Below, piece after piece: positions 44,868 to 56,960 of a stretch of 64,000 bases of DNA; position 1 is the first letter of the stretch, and each line of letters starts with the position of its first letter. The notes beneath the pieces are model-generated. The model did no database searches, was not told the DNA's origin, and saw nothing but the letters and a program-made list of their open reading frames with translations. This DNA comes from an uncultured Rhodospirillaceae bacterium. GTDB taxonomy: Bacteria > Pseudomonadota > Alphaproteobacteria > Rhodospirillales > Magnetospirillaceae. The stretch covers positions 62,001-126,000 of the forward strand of contig CALABS010000040.1 of assembly GCA_937887565.1 (NCBI GenBank), read 5' to 3'. The position numbers and the translations under genes are program-made.

Positions 44868-45971
44868 ATGCGCCTTTCCCCCACCCTGAGCGCCTATATC
44901 GGCCGCCAGTTCCTGGTCGCCCTGGCCTCGGTGCTGCTGGCGGTGATGGGGCTCATCCTGGTGTTCGACGTCATCGAGCTGATCCGCAAGGGCGCCAGCC
45001 GCGCCGATATCGGCTTTCCGGTGCTGTTCGCCATGGGATTGCTGAAACTGCCCCAGATGGTGCACACGATCCTGCCGTTCGGGGTGATGATCGGCGCCAT
45101 GATCGCGTTCTGGCGCCTGACCCGCACGCACGAGCTGGTGGTGGCGCGCGCCGCCGGCATCTCGGCCTGGCAGTTCCTGACTCCGGTGCTGGGCGCGGTG
45201 GCGATCCTGGGCGTCGTCGAGGTGACGGCCTTCAACCCGCTGGCGGCGGCCATGTACGGCCGCTACGAGCGGCTCCAGGACGAGGTGCTGCTGAACCGGG
45301 GGACCAATCTCGACGTCTCCGAGGTGGGGCTGTGGCTGCGCGAGGGCGACGAGACGGCGCAGATGGTCGTCCATTCCGACGAGGTCCGCCAGGAAGGCCT
45401 GACCCTCCATCTGCGCGACGTCCACATCTTCCTCTACGACCAGCCCGAGCATTTCCAGCGCCGCATCTGGGCCGACCGGGCGGCGCTGGGCGACGGCGCC
45501 TTCACGCTCGAGAACGTGTGGCTGATGGAGGTGGGCAAGCCGTCGGAACACCGCGACCGCATGAGCCTTCCCACCCAGTTGACGCTCGAGCGGGTCCAGG
45601 ACAATTTCGCCAGCCCCGAGACGATGTCGTTCTGGGAACTGCCGTCCTTCATCGCCTTCTTCGAGAAGGCCGGCTTCGCCGCCAACAAGCACCGCATGTA
45701 CCTGCAGTCGCTGCTGGCCTCGCCGCTCTTGCTGTGCGGCATGGTGCTGATCGCCGCCGTCTTCAGCCTGCGCCCCAACATGCGCTCGGGCGGCCTGATG
45801 ACCCGCGTCGCGGCCGGCGTCGCCACCGGTTTCCTGATCTATTTCTTCACCAAGCTGGTCTACGCCTTCGGCCTGTCGGCGACGCTGCCCCAGGCGCTGG
45901 CGGCCTGGACGCCGGCCCTGGTGGCCAGCCTGCTGGGGATGTCGGGCCTGCTGCATCTGGAGGATGGGTGA
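44868..45971 (+). CDS. lptG: LPS export permease LptG
   Basis: 367 residues, usual YjgP/YjgQ length. N-terminal membrane segments flank LPFGVMIGAMIAFWRLTRTHELVVARAAGIS; a periplasmic beta-jellyroll follows, then three C-terminal segments (LLCGMVLIAAVFSLR). It moves LPS from the inner membrane into the Lpt bridge together with LptF and LptB. lptF, usually beside it, is absent here; its upstream neighbour is pduO on the other strand. Confidence 0.92.
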   Translation: MRLSPTLSAYIGRQFLVALASVLLAVMGLILVFDVIELIRKGASRADIGFPVLFAMGLLKLPQMVHTILPFGVMIGAMIAFWRLTRTHELVVARAAGISAWQFLTPVLGAVAILGVVEVTAFNPLAAAMYGRYERLQDEVLLNRGTNLDVSEVGLWLREGDETAQMVVHSDEVRQEGLTLHLRDVHIFLYDQPEHFQRRIWADRAALGDGAFTLENVWLMEVGKPSEHRDRMSLPTQLTLERVQDNFASPETMSFWELPSFIAFFEKAGFAANKHRMYLQSLLASPLLLCGMVLIAAVFSLRPNMRSGGLMTRVAAGVATGFLIYFFTKLVYAFGLSATLPQALAAWTPALVASLLGMSGLLHLEDG

Positions 45972-46055
45972 CGGTCCCGCCCAGCCGGGCCGTTGACTAC
46001 GCCTTGCAAGGGGGTATGTTCCCCCGGACTTCCGCACCGTACCAGAGGGATAGCC

Positions 46056-46898
46056 ATGAGCTTCGCCGACCTTCAGAAAGCCATCGATGACGCCTGGGAG
46101 GCGCGCGACACCGTCACTCCCGCCACCACCGGCAAGGTCCGCGAGGCGGTCGAGACCGCGCTGGGGATGCTCGACACCGGCCATCTGCGCGTCGCCGAGA
46201 AGCTGGACGATGCATGGGTGACCCACCAGTGGCTGAAGAAGGCGGTGCTGCTGTCCTTCCGCCTCAACGACATGCGGCCCATGCCGGGCGCGCCCAACAA
46301 CTCGACCTGGTGGGACAAGGTGCCGACCAAGTTCGAGGGCTGGGACGAGGGCATGTTCAAGGCTCACGGCTTCCGTGCCGTCCCCGGCTGCGTGGTCCGC
46401 AAGCCGGCCTTCATCGCGCCGGGCGCGGTGCTGCTGCCGTGCTTCGTCAATGTCGGCGCCTATGTGGGGTCCGGCACCATGGTGGACACCTGGGCCACCG
46501 TCGGCTCCTGCGCCCAGATCGGCCGCAATGTCCACATCTCGGGCGGCGCCGGCATCGGCGGCGTGCTCGAGCCGCTGCAGGCCGGCCCGGTGATCATCGA
46601 GGACAACGTCTTCATCGGCGCCCGCGCCGAGGTGGCCGAGGGCGTGATCGTCGAGGAGGGCGCCGTGCTCTCCATGGGCGTCTATATCGGCAAGTCCACC
46701 AAGATCGTCGATCGCGCCACCGGCGAGGTCTTCTACGGCCGCGTGCCGGCCTATTCGGTGGTGGTGTCCGGCACCATGCCCGGCAAGCCCATGGGCAACG
46801 GCGAGCCCGGCCCCAACCTTTATTGCGCCGTCATCGTCAAGCGCGTCGACGAGAAGACCCGCTCGAAGGTGTCCATCAACGAGTTGCTGCGGGATTGA
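46056..46898 (+). CDS. dapD: Tetrahydrodipicolinate N-succinyltransferase
   Basis: 280 residues. The left-handed beta-helix hexapeptide repeats cover GAVLLPCFVNVGAYVGSGTMVDT and IGRNVHISGGAGIGGVLEP, and the ending RSKVSINELLRD is typical. It succinylates tetrahydrodipicolinate in lysine and diaminopimelate synthesis. It is followed by dapE. Confidence 0.97.
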   Translation: MSFADLQKAIDDAWEARDTVTPATTGKVREAVETALGMLDTGHLRVAEKLDDAWVTHQWLKKAVLLSFRLNDMRPMPGAPNNSTWWDKVPTKFEGWDEGMFKAHGFRAVPGCVVRKPAFIAPGAVLLPCFVNVGAYVGSGTMVDTWATVGSCAQIGRNVHISGGAGIGGVLEPLQAGPVIIEDNVFIGARAEVAEGVIVEEGAVLSMGVYIGKSTKIVDRATGEVFYGRVPAYSVVVSGTMPGKPMGNGEPGPNLYCAVIVKRVDEKTRSKVSINELLRD

Positions 46899-46905
46899 TC
46901 CCACC

Positions 46906-46980
46906 CGCCCCGGCGTCACCCCCGCGAAGGCGGGGGTCCATGGGGCCGCCGCATGGATGCCCGCCTGCGCGGGCATGACG
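46906..46980. repeat. REP-like palindromic intergenic repeats
   Basis: CACCCCCGCGAAGGCGGGGGTCCATG (arms CCCCCGC/GCGGGGG) and TGCCCGCCTGCGCGGGCA form two back-to-back palindromes typical of alphaproteobacterial extragenic repeats. They lie between dapD and dapE. Confidence 0.75.
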
Positions 46981-46997
46981 TAGTTACGAGTGGTGCC

Positions 46998-48131
46998 ATG
47001 ACTGATCTTCGCGACCCCGTCGCCCTGGCCGCCGAGCTGATCAAGCGCCCCAGCGTCACCCCCGAGGACGCCGGCGCCGTCAGCCTGCTGGCCATGTGGC
47101 TGGAGAGCCTGGGCTTCGCCTGCCACGTCCTGCCCTTCGAGACCGGCGGGCCGCGCATCCACAACCTCTATGCCCGGCTGGGCACCGAGGGGCCCAATTT
47201 CTGTTTCGCCGGCCACACCGACGTGGTGCCGCCCGGCCAGGGCTGGACGGTGGACCCCTTCGCCGGCCAGGTCATCGACGGCCGCCTGTTCGGGCGCGGC
47301 GCGGTGGACATGAAGGGCGCCGTCGCCGCCTTCGTCGCCGCCGTGGCGCGCTTCGGCCGGCCGGCCGGGTCCATCTCGCTGCTGATCACCGGCGACGAGG
47401 AAGGCCCGGCGGTGGACGGCACCGTCAAGGTGCTGGAATGGCTGGCCGAGCGGGGCGAGCGGCTGGACGGCTGCCTGGTCGGCGAGCCCACCAATCCCCG
47501 CAGGCTGGGCGAGGCCATGAAGATCGGCCGCCGCGGCAGCATGAACACCCGCTTGACCGTGTTCGGCACCCAGGGCCATGCCGCCTATCCCCACCTGGCC
47601 GACAACCCCATCCCGCGCCTCCTCGAGATGCTGCGGCGGCTGACCGAGAGGCCGCTGGACTCCGGCAGCGCCCATTTCGAGGCCTCGACCCTGGCGCTGA
47701 CCACGGTGGACGTGGGCAATCCCGCCACCAACGTCATCCCCGCCAGCGCGCGGGCGGGTTTCAACATCCGCTTCAACGAACTCCATTCCGGCGCTTCGCT
47801 GCAACGGTGGATCCGCGAGACCTGCGCGTCCGTCGGCGGCGACTTCGAGCTGGACTTCGAGGTGTCGGGCGAGAGCTTCCTCACCCAGCCCGGCCCCTTG
47901 TCGGACGCGGTGGCCGTCGCCATCCGGGATGTGACCGGGATCACCCCCGAGCTGTCGACCTCGGGCGGCACCTCGGACGCCCGCTTCATCAAGAACGCCT
48001 GTCCGGTGGTGGAGTTCGGCCTGGTCAACCAGACCATGCACAAGGCCGACGAGCAGGTGCCGGTCGAGCATCTGGAACAGCTGGCGACCATCTACGGGGC
48101 CGTGCTGGAGCGGCTGGTCGGGCGCCGATGA
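46998..48131 (+). CDS. dapE: Succinyl-diaminopimelate desuccinylase
   Basis: 377 residues. Metal-site motifs are FAGHTDVVPPG, RGAVDMKGAVAAFVAA, TGDEEGPAVDG and VGEPTN. It releases succinate from N-succinyl-diaminopimelate, two steps after DapD. Its stop overlaps the start of the following membrane protein gene by 4 nt. Confidence 0.95.
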   Translation: MTDLRDPVALAAELIKRPSVTPEDAGAVSLLAMWLESLGFACHVLPFETGGPRIHNLYARLGTEGPNFCFAGHTDVVPPGQGWTVDPFAGQVIDGRLFGRGAVDMKGAVAAFVAAVARFGRPAGSISLLITGDEEGPAVDGTVKVLEWLAERGERLDGCLVGEPTNPRRLGEAMKIGRRGSMNTRLTVFGTQGHAAYPHLADNPIPRLLEMLRRLTERPLDSGSAHFEASTLALTTVDVGNPATNVIPASARAGFNIRFNELHSGASLQRWIRETCASVGGDFELDFEVSGESFLTQPGPLSDAVAVAIRDVTGITPELSTSGGTSDARFIKNACPVVEFGLVNQTMHKADEQVPVEHLEQLATIYGAVLERLVGRR

Positions 48132-48680
48132 TCGTCCCCGCCGAGATCGCCGCCGGCATCACCGCCGCCTGGCGGCTGGCCCGCCGCGACCCCGATGCCC
48201 TGGCCTGGATCGACGCCACCCCGCGCGGCTTCGGGCATTCCTTCTTCGCCGCCGCCATCGTGCTGCCGGCCGTGCTGCTGCTGGAGGTCCTGGACGGCAC
48301 CTTCGCCATGGACGGCCGCGAGCCGCTGCGCACCCTGGCGGTCGAACTGATCGCCTACGTCATCCAATGGACCGCCTTCCCCCTGGCCATGAGCAGCATC
48401 GCCGACGGCCTGGGGCGCGGCGGCAACTACATCCGCTACATCGTCGTCTACAACTGGTCGGCCGTCCTGCAGATGGCCCTGTTCGTGCCGGTGGCGGCCA
48501 TGGCGGCGCTGTTCCCCGGCGACGGCATCATGCTCGCCACGGTCATGGCCACTGATCTACCAGGCCTATATCGCCCATGTGGCGCTGGACGTTCCCGCCC
48601 CCACGGCGGCCGGCCTGGTCCTGCTGGACATGTTGCTGGGCGCCGTGGTCCAGATGGCGGCCGGGCGGGTCGCCGGATGA
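48128..48680 (+). pseudogene. Frameshifted small membrane protein
   Basis: The frame starts with ATG at 48128 overlapping dapE and encodes about 140 ordinary residues with three hydrophobic segments (AAAIVLPAVLLLEVL, LAVELIAYVIQW, LQMALFVPVAAMAAL). After ATVMA (near 48550) it becomes Arg/Gly-rich nonsense, while the next frame reads LIYQAYIAHVALD and continues to TGA at 48680 with a fourth hydrophobic segment. Deleting the A at 48551 would restore one protein of about 183 residues. It resembles YIP1-like proteins. A genuine mutation or a sequencing error are both possible. Confidence 0.75.
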
Positions 48681-51488
<2,808 letters not shown>

Positions 51489-51511
51489 GGCTCCCCTCCC
51501 CCGAATCGGCC

Positions 51512-51796
51512 TCAGTGGCCGTGGTCGTGATCCGGCAACTCGTCGGCCGGGTGCCCGTGCTCATGGGGCTTCCAGGCGTGGCGCGGGTCGTCGTGATCGT
51601 GGACGTGACCGTCGCCGGCCTCGTGGTCATGGGGATGGCTGTGCTGGTGCAGGTGGTCGTGGCTGTGGGTATGGGCGTGGGCGTGGCTGTGCACCAGGTC
51701 GCCGTGGCTGTGGCTGTGGGTGTGGACGTGGGTGTGCTCGTGGGAATGGGCGTGCTTGTGCTCGTGGCTGTGCCGCCCGTGATGGCTTCCGTGCAT
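51512..51796 (-). CDS. Histidine-rich metal-binding protein
   Basis: 94 residues of which about 37 are His, mostly in HS/HT/HD pairs, plus Asp and Glu. No signal peptide is seen. It directly follows cbiO in the Ni/Co transporter run, so it probably buffers or stores imported Ni or Co ions in the cytosol. Similar His-rich tails occur in Ni chaperones such as HypB and SlyD, but no fold is recognised here. Confidence 0.8.
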   Translation of the reverse strand: MHGSHHGRHSHEHKHAHSHEHTHVHTHSHSHGDLVHSHAHAHTHSHDHLHQHSHPHDHEAGDGHVHDHDDPRHAWKPHEHGHPADELPDHDHGH

Positions 51797-51829
51797 GACG
51801 CTCTCCCCGGACTGGGTTTCCCCGCCAGT

Positions 51830-52479
<650 letters not shown>

Positions 52480-52483
<4 letters not shown>

Positions 52484-53241
52484 GCCAGGTCGACGGCCGC
52501 CAACGCCAGCAAGGCCAGGCAGTGGGCGGCGCCGAACCCCCAGTCCAGCGGCCCGGGACGGCGGTCGTCGGCGATGTGGAAGCGTCCGTCGAAGCCGCGC
52601 AGGCGCATGGCGGCGTGGATGCGTTCGGCGCGTTCGGCGCTGGTGACCATCAGCATGCCGAACAGCATGCCGATCGACCGCCAGCAGTGCAAGCCGGCCC
52701 GCATGCGGAAGGCCCGCGCCCGCATGGCCAGGCGCAGCCGACGGTATTCGCGGTCCAGCACCTCGATGTAGCGGACGGTGAACAGGAACAGCACCACGAA
52801 GCGCTGGGGCGCCCCCAGCCGCGCCAGCGCGTGGCCCAGGTCCACCACCTCCATGGCGCCCGCCAGGGCCAGCGTCGCCAGCACCACGGCATTAGCCTTG
52901 AGCATGATGGCGGCGGCGCGGCGCAGGCCTTCGGCGGTGACCGGCAGGCCGGCGAATTCGGCCACGGGAACCCCGGGCGTGGTGAACGGCAGCAGCGCCA
53001 GCGCCAGCAGCATGAACCCCTCCAGCGCCAGCATCCGGCCGAGCGTGCGACGGGCGTCGAGCCGTGCCAGCCCGGCCAGCACCACCGCCACCGCCACCGC
53101 GCCGGCGGGTGCCGCCAGGCCGCCCGCCAGCACCACCGCCAGGGCGAAGGCCGCCGCCGCCAGCACCCGCGTGCGCGGATCCAGCCGGTCCAGCAGCGAC
53201 GGGCCGCGCCCGCCGGCGACGAGCAGGGGGCGGGCGCTCAC
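52480..53241 (-). CDS. cbiQ: ECF transporter transmembrane subunit (CbiQ/NikQ)
   Basis: 253 residues, about five membrane segments. The coupling helix LRLAMRARAFRMRAG contains the Arg-rich motif that contacts CbiO. GTG start overlaps the nikL stop by 4 nt. Confidence 0.92.
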
Positions 53242-53777
53242 GCCTTGCGTCCCCGGCGAGAGGCGATCCAGGCGCCGGTGCCGAACAGCCCGAAGATGAA
53301 GCCGATCCCGCCCAGCACGTCCATGGCGCGGACCCGGGAATCGTGGGCGTCCAACTGTTCGCGCAGCGGCCGCAACTGCCGCGCCACCGCCTCGTCGATC
53401 CGCCGCGACAGGTCGTCGCCCGAGAGCTGTGGTGACGCGGATGGCGCGGCGACCGCGGGCGGCGCCGCGCCGGTGCCCGCCACGGTCAGCGAGGCGACGT
53501 GCCCGTCGCCGCTGTCGATGGTGACGGTATGGGCGCGGGCGGCGTCCACCGGCACCCGGAACCGGCCGTCGGCGTCGGTGCGGAACTCGGCCACCACCGT
53601 GCCGTCGGGGCCGGCGATCCGCCCGGCCACGTCCACCGCCTTGCCACCGCCGGCGAAATAGGCGGTTCCGGCCAGGGCGTCGCCCTCGACCACCGCGAAG
53701 ACCTTGAGCTTGTGGGCCAGGGCCGGCGCGGCTAGGGCCATGACCAGCAATCCCGCCATCGCCATCATCCGCATCAT
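53238..53777 (-). CDS. nikL: NikL-type auxiliary protein of Ni/Co ECF transporter
   Basis: 179 residues. A signal peptide (1-21) precedes a carboxypeptidase-regulatory-like beta domain (LKVFAVVEGDALAGTAYFAGG, GRIAGPDGT), and a C-terminal membrane helix (GGIGFIFGLFGTGAWIAS) anchors it. This fits NikL, which replaces CbiN in nickel-type ECF transporters. It lies between nikM and cbiQ. Confidence 0.88.
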   Translation of the reverse strand: MMRMMAMAGLLVMALAAPALAHKLKVFAVVEGDALAGTAYFAGGGKAVDVAGRIAGPDGTVVAEFRTDADGRFRVPVDAARAHTVTIDSGDGHVASLTVAGTGAAPPAVAAPSASPQLSGDDLSRRIDEAVARQLRPLREQLDAHDSRVRAMDVLGGIGFIFGLFGTGAWIASRRGRKA

Positions 53778-54382
53778 GGCTTGCCTCCCAGCAGGCCTGG
53801 CCGCACCCGGGCCACCAGGCCGACGGCGGCGGCGGTGAACACCGTCTCGACCACCAGCACCGGCACGTAGGTCAGGCCCAGGAGCTTGGCGGCCGGCAGG
53901 AACTCCTGACCCGACAGGGCCAGGCTCAGCGCCACCATCAGCGCCGTCGCGGCCACCGCCACCGCCGCCGAGACGCCGCCGGCCAAGGCGGCGCGGCGGC
54001 CGTCGCCGGGCCGGTTCAGGACCGTGAACAGGGCCCCGGCCAAGACCGCCGGCACCGCCATGTTCATCACGTTGACCCCCAGCACCACCAGGCCGCCGAA
54101 GCCGAACAGCACCGCCTGCAGCAGCAGCGCCACCAGGATGGCGGGAAAGGCGGCGACGCCCAGGGTGATGCCCATCAGCCCGTTGAGGATCAGGTGCACC
54201 GACGACACCCCCGCCGGCAGGTGCACCAGCGAGGCGACGAAGAACACCGCCGACAGCACCGCCACCCGCGGCACCGCCTCGGGCGGCAGCCGCCGCAGCC
54301 CCAGGCCGCAGCCGGCCAGGGTGACGGCGGCGCCCGCCGCCAACACCGGAATCGAGACGACCCCGTCGGGAATATGGGCCAA
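53774..54382 (-). CDS. nikM: ECF transporter substrate-binding membrane subunit (CbiM/NikM)
   Basis: 202 residues. The N-terminal MAHIPDG supplies the metal-binding His and amino terminus seen in CbiM/NikM, and NVMNMAVPAVLAG is a conserved loop. It captures Ni or Co ions outside the membrane. The start is a TTG at 54382; the equivalent start in relatives is directly before HIPDG. Confidence 0.93.
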   Translation of the reverse strand: MAHIPDGVVSIPVLAAGAAVTLAGCGLGLRRLPPEAVPRVAVLSAVFFVASLVHLPAGVSSVHLILNGLMGITLGVAAFPAILVALLLQAVLFGFGGLVVLGVNVMNMAVPAVLAGALFTVLNRPGDGRRAALAGGVSAAVAVAATALMVALSLALSGQEFLPAAKLLGLTYVPVLVVETVFTAAAVGLVARVRPGLLGGKP

Positions 54383-54392
54383 GACGGCGCCC

Positions 54393-55151
54393 CTATTTCA
54401 TGTCCACGGCCTTGACCCACATCAGGGCGCCCAGCTCGACCGGCACCGGCTTGCCGTCGGGACCCTTCATGGGCTTGTCGCCGTCGATCAGGGCGGCGAA
54501 GCCCCACCAGCCGGCGCGCGGCAGGGCGTAGGCGAACTGCCCCGAGGCATCGGCCTTGATCACCTGGGTGACGAAGGGGTCGGACGGCGCCTTGACGCTG
54601 CCGTCGTTCCTCCATTCCACCTCGATCTCGGCGAAGGGCACCGGCTTGCCGTTCTTGCGCACCACGCCGCGGAACAGGTTGCCGGTCCACAGGCCGTAGG
54701 GCCGCACCAGCGGCTCGATCTCCACCGGCAGGCCGACCATGCGGTCCCAGCCCTCGCCGGCGCCCACATCCACCACCACCTTGGTGTAGTGGACGATCTG
54801 CTTGCCCTCGGCCGGCTCCCAATAGGGAGCGGGCTCGACGAAGAAGACGTAGTCGCCGGGGGCGGAAAAGGAGTGCGAGACGGAATAGGCGGTCTTGCCG
54901 TCCTTCTTCACCGCCTTCAGCGCCCCCTTGAGGTCCGTCACGCCCTCCTCGCCGGCGACGCCGAACCGCGCGGGCGCGGCCATCTCCATCACCGGCCCGC
55001 CCTCCATGGGATGGGTGAAGGTGAGGTCCAGGGTGACGGCCAGCGGGCCGCCCTCGCCGACGATGTCGGCCGACGGGATCAGCTCCTGGAAATGGGCGAA
55101 GGCGGCGGCGGGCACCACGGCCAGGGCGGCGGCGAGAGGAAGGACGCGCAT
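54393..55151 (-). CDS. nikK: DUF4198/NikK periplasmic metal-binding protein
   Basis: 252 residues with a signal peptide (1-18, cleavage after AFA). It begins AHFQELIPSADIV and has the DUF4198 pattern (YWEPAEGKQIVHYTKVVVDV). NikK is the periplasmic auxiliary of the NikKMLQO Ni transporter. Three TTATGCGAC-like repeats lie just upstream and may control the operon. Confidence 0.88.
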   Translation of the reverse strand: MRVLPLAAALAVVPAAAFAHFQELIPSADIVGEGGPLAVTLDLTFTHPMEGGPVMEMAAPARFGVAGEEGVTDLKGALKAVKKDGKTAYSVSHSFSAPGDYVFFVEPAPYWEPAEGKQIVHYTKVVVDVGAGEGWDRMVGLPVEIEPLVRPYGLWTGNLFRGVVRKNGKPVPFAEIEVEWRNDGSVKAPSDPFVTQVIKADASGQFAYALPRAGWWGFAALIDGDKPMKGPDGKPVPVELGALMWVKAVDMK

Positions 55152-55170
55152 CGGATCAAACCCCTTGTTG

Positions 55171-55208
55171 TTATGCGACCGGCTGAATTATGCGACTGCG
55201 TATGCGTG
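55171..55208. promoter_or_regulatory. TTATGCGAC direct repeats before nikK
   Basis: TTATGCGAC occurs at 55171-55179 and 55188-55196, and the related GTATGCGTG at 55200-55208. The repeats lie 20-57 bp before the nikK start and could be a metal-regulator site. They do not match the classical NikR GTATGA palindrome. Confidence 0.5.
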
Positions 55209-55333
55209 CTGCGGCGACAATACTCCCCGCCGTGGCGGCGGCCAACCGGAATCGTGCGCCCCGGCCGGGGGATGGCCGGGCGCGAGGGGCTCTGCTACAG
55301 TCGGCGCGTCCGGTCGAGGAGGGGAGAACCGCC

Positions 55334-56959
55334 ATGCCGCATCCGACGCAGTTGCCCGCCTGGAAGGCGCTCGAGGCCCATGCCAGGGCCACGTCCTCGG
55401 AAACCATGCGCGACAGGTTCGACCGCGATCCCGGACGGTTCGGCGCCTTCTCGCTTCGGCTGGGCGATTTCCTGCTCGACTATTCCAAGAACCGGGTCGA
55501 CCACGAGGCCATGGCGCTGCTGGCCGACCTGATGGCCCAGGCCGGCGTCGAGGCCGCCCGCGACGCCATGTTCTCGGGCCAGGCCATCAACACCACCGAG
55601 GGCCGGTCGGTGCTGCACGTGGCGCTCCGCAACCGCTCCAACCGCCCCATCCAGGTGGACGGCAAGGACGTCATGCCCGAGGTCAACCGGGTGCTCGACA
55701 AGATGCGGACGTTCTCGGATCGGGTGCGGTCGGGGGCATGGACGGGTGCCACCGGCAAGGCCATCGCCGACGTGGTCAATATCGGCATCGGCGGCTCGGA
55801 CCTGGGGCCGGTGATGGTGACCGAGGCGCTAAGGCCTTACCAGCGCGCCGATCTCGGGGTCCATTTCGTCTCCAATGTCGACGGCAGCGCCATCGCCGAG
55901 GTGTTGAAGCGCGTCGATCCCGAGACGACGCTGTTCATCGTCGCCTCCAAGACCTTCACCACCCAGGAGACCATCGCCAACGCCACCACCGCCCGCGACT
56001 GGCTGGTCAGCCGGCTGGGGCCGGGGTCGGTGCCCCGCCATTTCGTCGCCCTGTCCACCAATGCCGGCGCGGTGGCCGCCTTCGGCATCGACACCGCCAA
56101 CATGTTCGAGTTCTGGGACTGGGTGGGCGGCCGCTATTCGCTGTGGTCGGCCATCGGGCTGTCCATCGCCATCGCCATCGGCTTCGGCCGCTTCGAGGAG
56201 CTGCTGGCCGGCGCCCACGAGATGGACGAGCATTTCCGCGCCGCGCCTTTGGCCCGCAACATGCCGGCGCTGATGGCCGGCCTGGGCATCTGGTACAACA
56301 ACTTCCTGGGCGCGCAGGCTTATGCGGTGCTGCCCTACGACCAGTACCTGCACCGGCTGCCGGCCTACCTGCAGCAGCTCGACATGGAGTCCAACGGCAA
56401 GGGCACGGCCCGCGACGGCACGCCGGTGGGCTGGCAGACCGGCCCGATCCTGTTCGGCGAGGCCGGCACCAACGGCCAGCACGCCTTCTACCAGCTGATC
56501 CACCAGGGCACCAAGCTGATCCCCTGCGACTTCATCGCCGCCGCCGAGACCCACAATCCGGTCGGCGAGCACCACCAACTGCTGCTGTCCAACTTCCTGG
56601 CCCAGCCCGAGGCGCTGATGCGCGGCAAGACCGAGGCCGAGGCGCGGGCCGAGAACCCCCATCTGTCCGACGCCGAGCTGGCCCACCGCGTCTTCCCCGG
56701 CGACAAGCCCACCAATTCCATCCTCTACCGCCGGCTCGACCCCTTCACCCTCGGCATGCTGATCGCGCTCTACGAGCACAAGGTGTTCGTCCAGGGCGTG
56801 GTGTGGGACGTCAACAGCTTCGACCAGTGGGGCGTCGAGTTGGGCAAGCAGCTGGCCAGGAAGATCCTGCCCGAACTGACGTCGTCAACGCCGCCCGCCG
56901 GCCATGATTCCTCCACCGGCGGGCTCATCGAGGCCATCCGGGCCTTGCGGAAGGGCTAG
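55334..56959 (+). CDS. pgi: Glucose-6-phosphate isomerase
   Basis: 541 residues. Motifs are VNIGIGGSDLGPVMVTEAL, the glutamate loop, and GEAGTNGQHAFYQLIHQGT with the active-site His. It interconverts glucose-6-phosphate and fructose-6-phosphate. It is followed by cbiD with a 1-bp gap, so glycolysis and B12 genes share a transcript. Confidence 0.96.
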   Translation: MPHPTQLPAWKALEAHARATSSETMRDRFDRDPGRFGAFSLRLGDFLLDYSKNRVDHEAMALLADLMAQAGVEAARDAMFSGQAINTTEGRSVLHVALRNRSNRPIQVDGKDVMPEVNRVLDKMRTFSDRVRSGAWTGATGKAIADVVNIGIGGSDLGPVMVTEALRPYQRADLGVHFVSNVDGSAIAEVLKRVDPETTLFIVASKTFTTQETIANATTARDWLVSRLGPGSVPRHFVALSTNAGAVAAFGIDTANMFEFWDWVGGRYSLWSAIGLSIAIAIGFGRFEELLAGAHEMDEHFRAAPLARNMPALMAGLGIWYNNFLGAQAYAVLPYDQYLHRLPAYLQQLDMESNGKGTARDGTPVGWQTGPILFGEAGTNGQHAFYQLIHQGTKLIPCDFIAAAETHNPVGEHHQLLLSNFLAQPEALMRGKTEAEARAENPHLSDAELAHRVFPGDKPTNSILYRRLDPFTLGMLIALYEHKVFVQGVVWDVNSFDQWGVELGKQLARKILPELTSSTPPAGHDSSTGGLIEAIRALRKG

Positions 56960-56960
56960 G

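Noticed and set aside
46906..46980. REP-like palindromes as a novel element
   Set aside because: This CCCCCGCGAAGG type is widespread in alphaproteobacteria and similar to the one at 15015.
51512..51796. The His-rich frame as an artefact of a CAC/GTG repeat
   Set aside because: Both CAC and CAT codons and varied partners are used, it is placed in a Ni/Co operon, and it starts with ATG; it is more likely a real protein.
55152..55333. Cobalamin riboswitch before the nik or cob genes
   Set aside because: The conserved B12 box was looked for here and before cbiD and cobM and not found.
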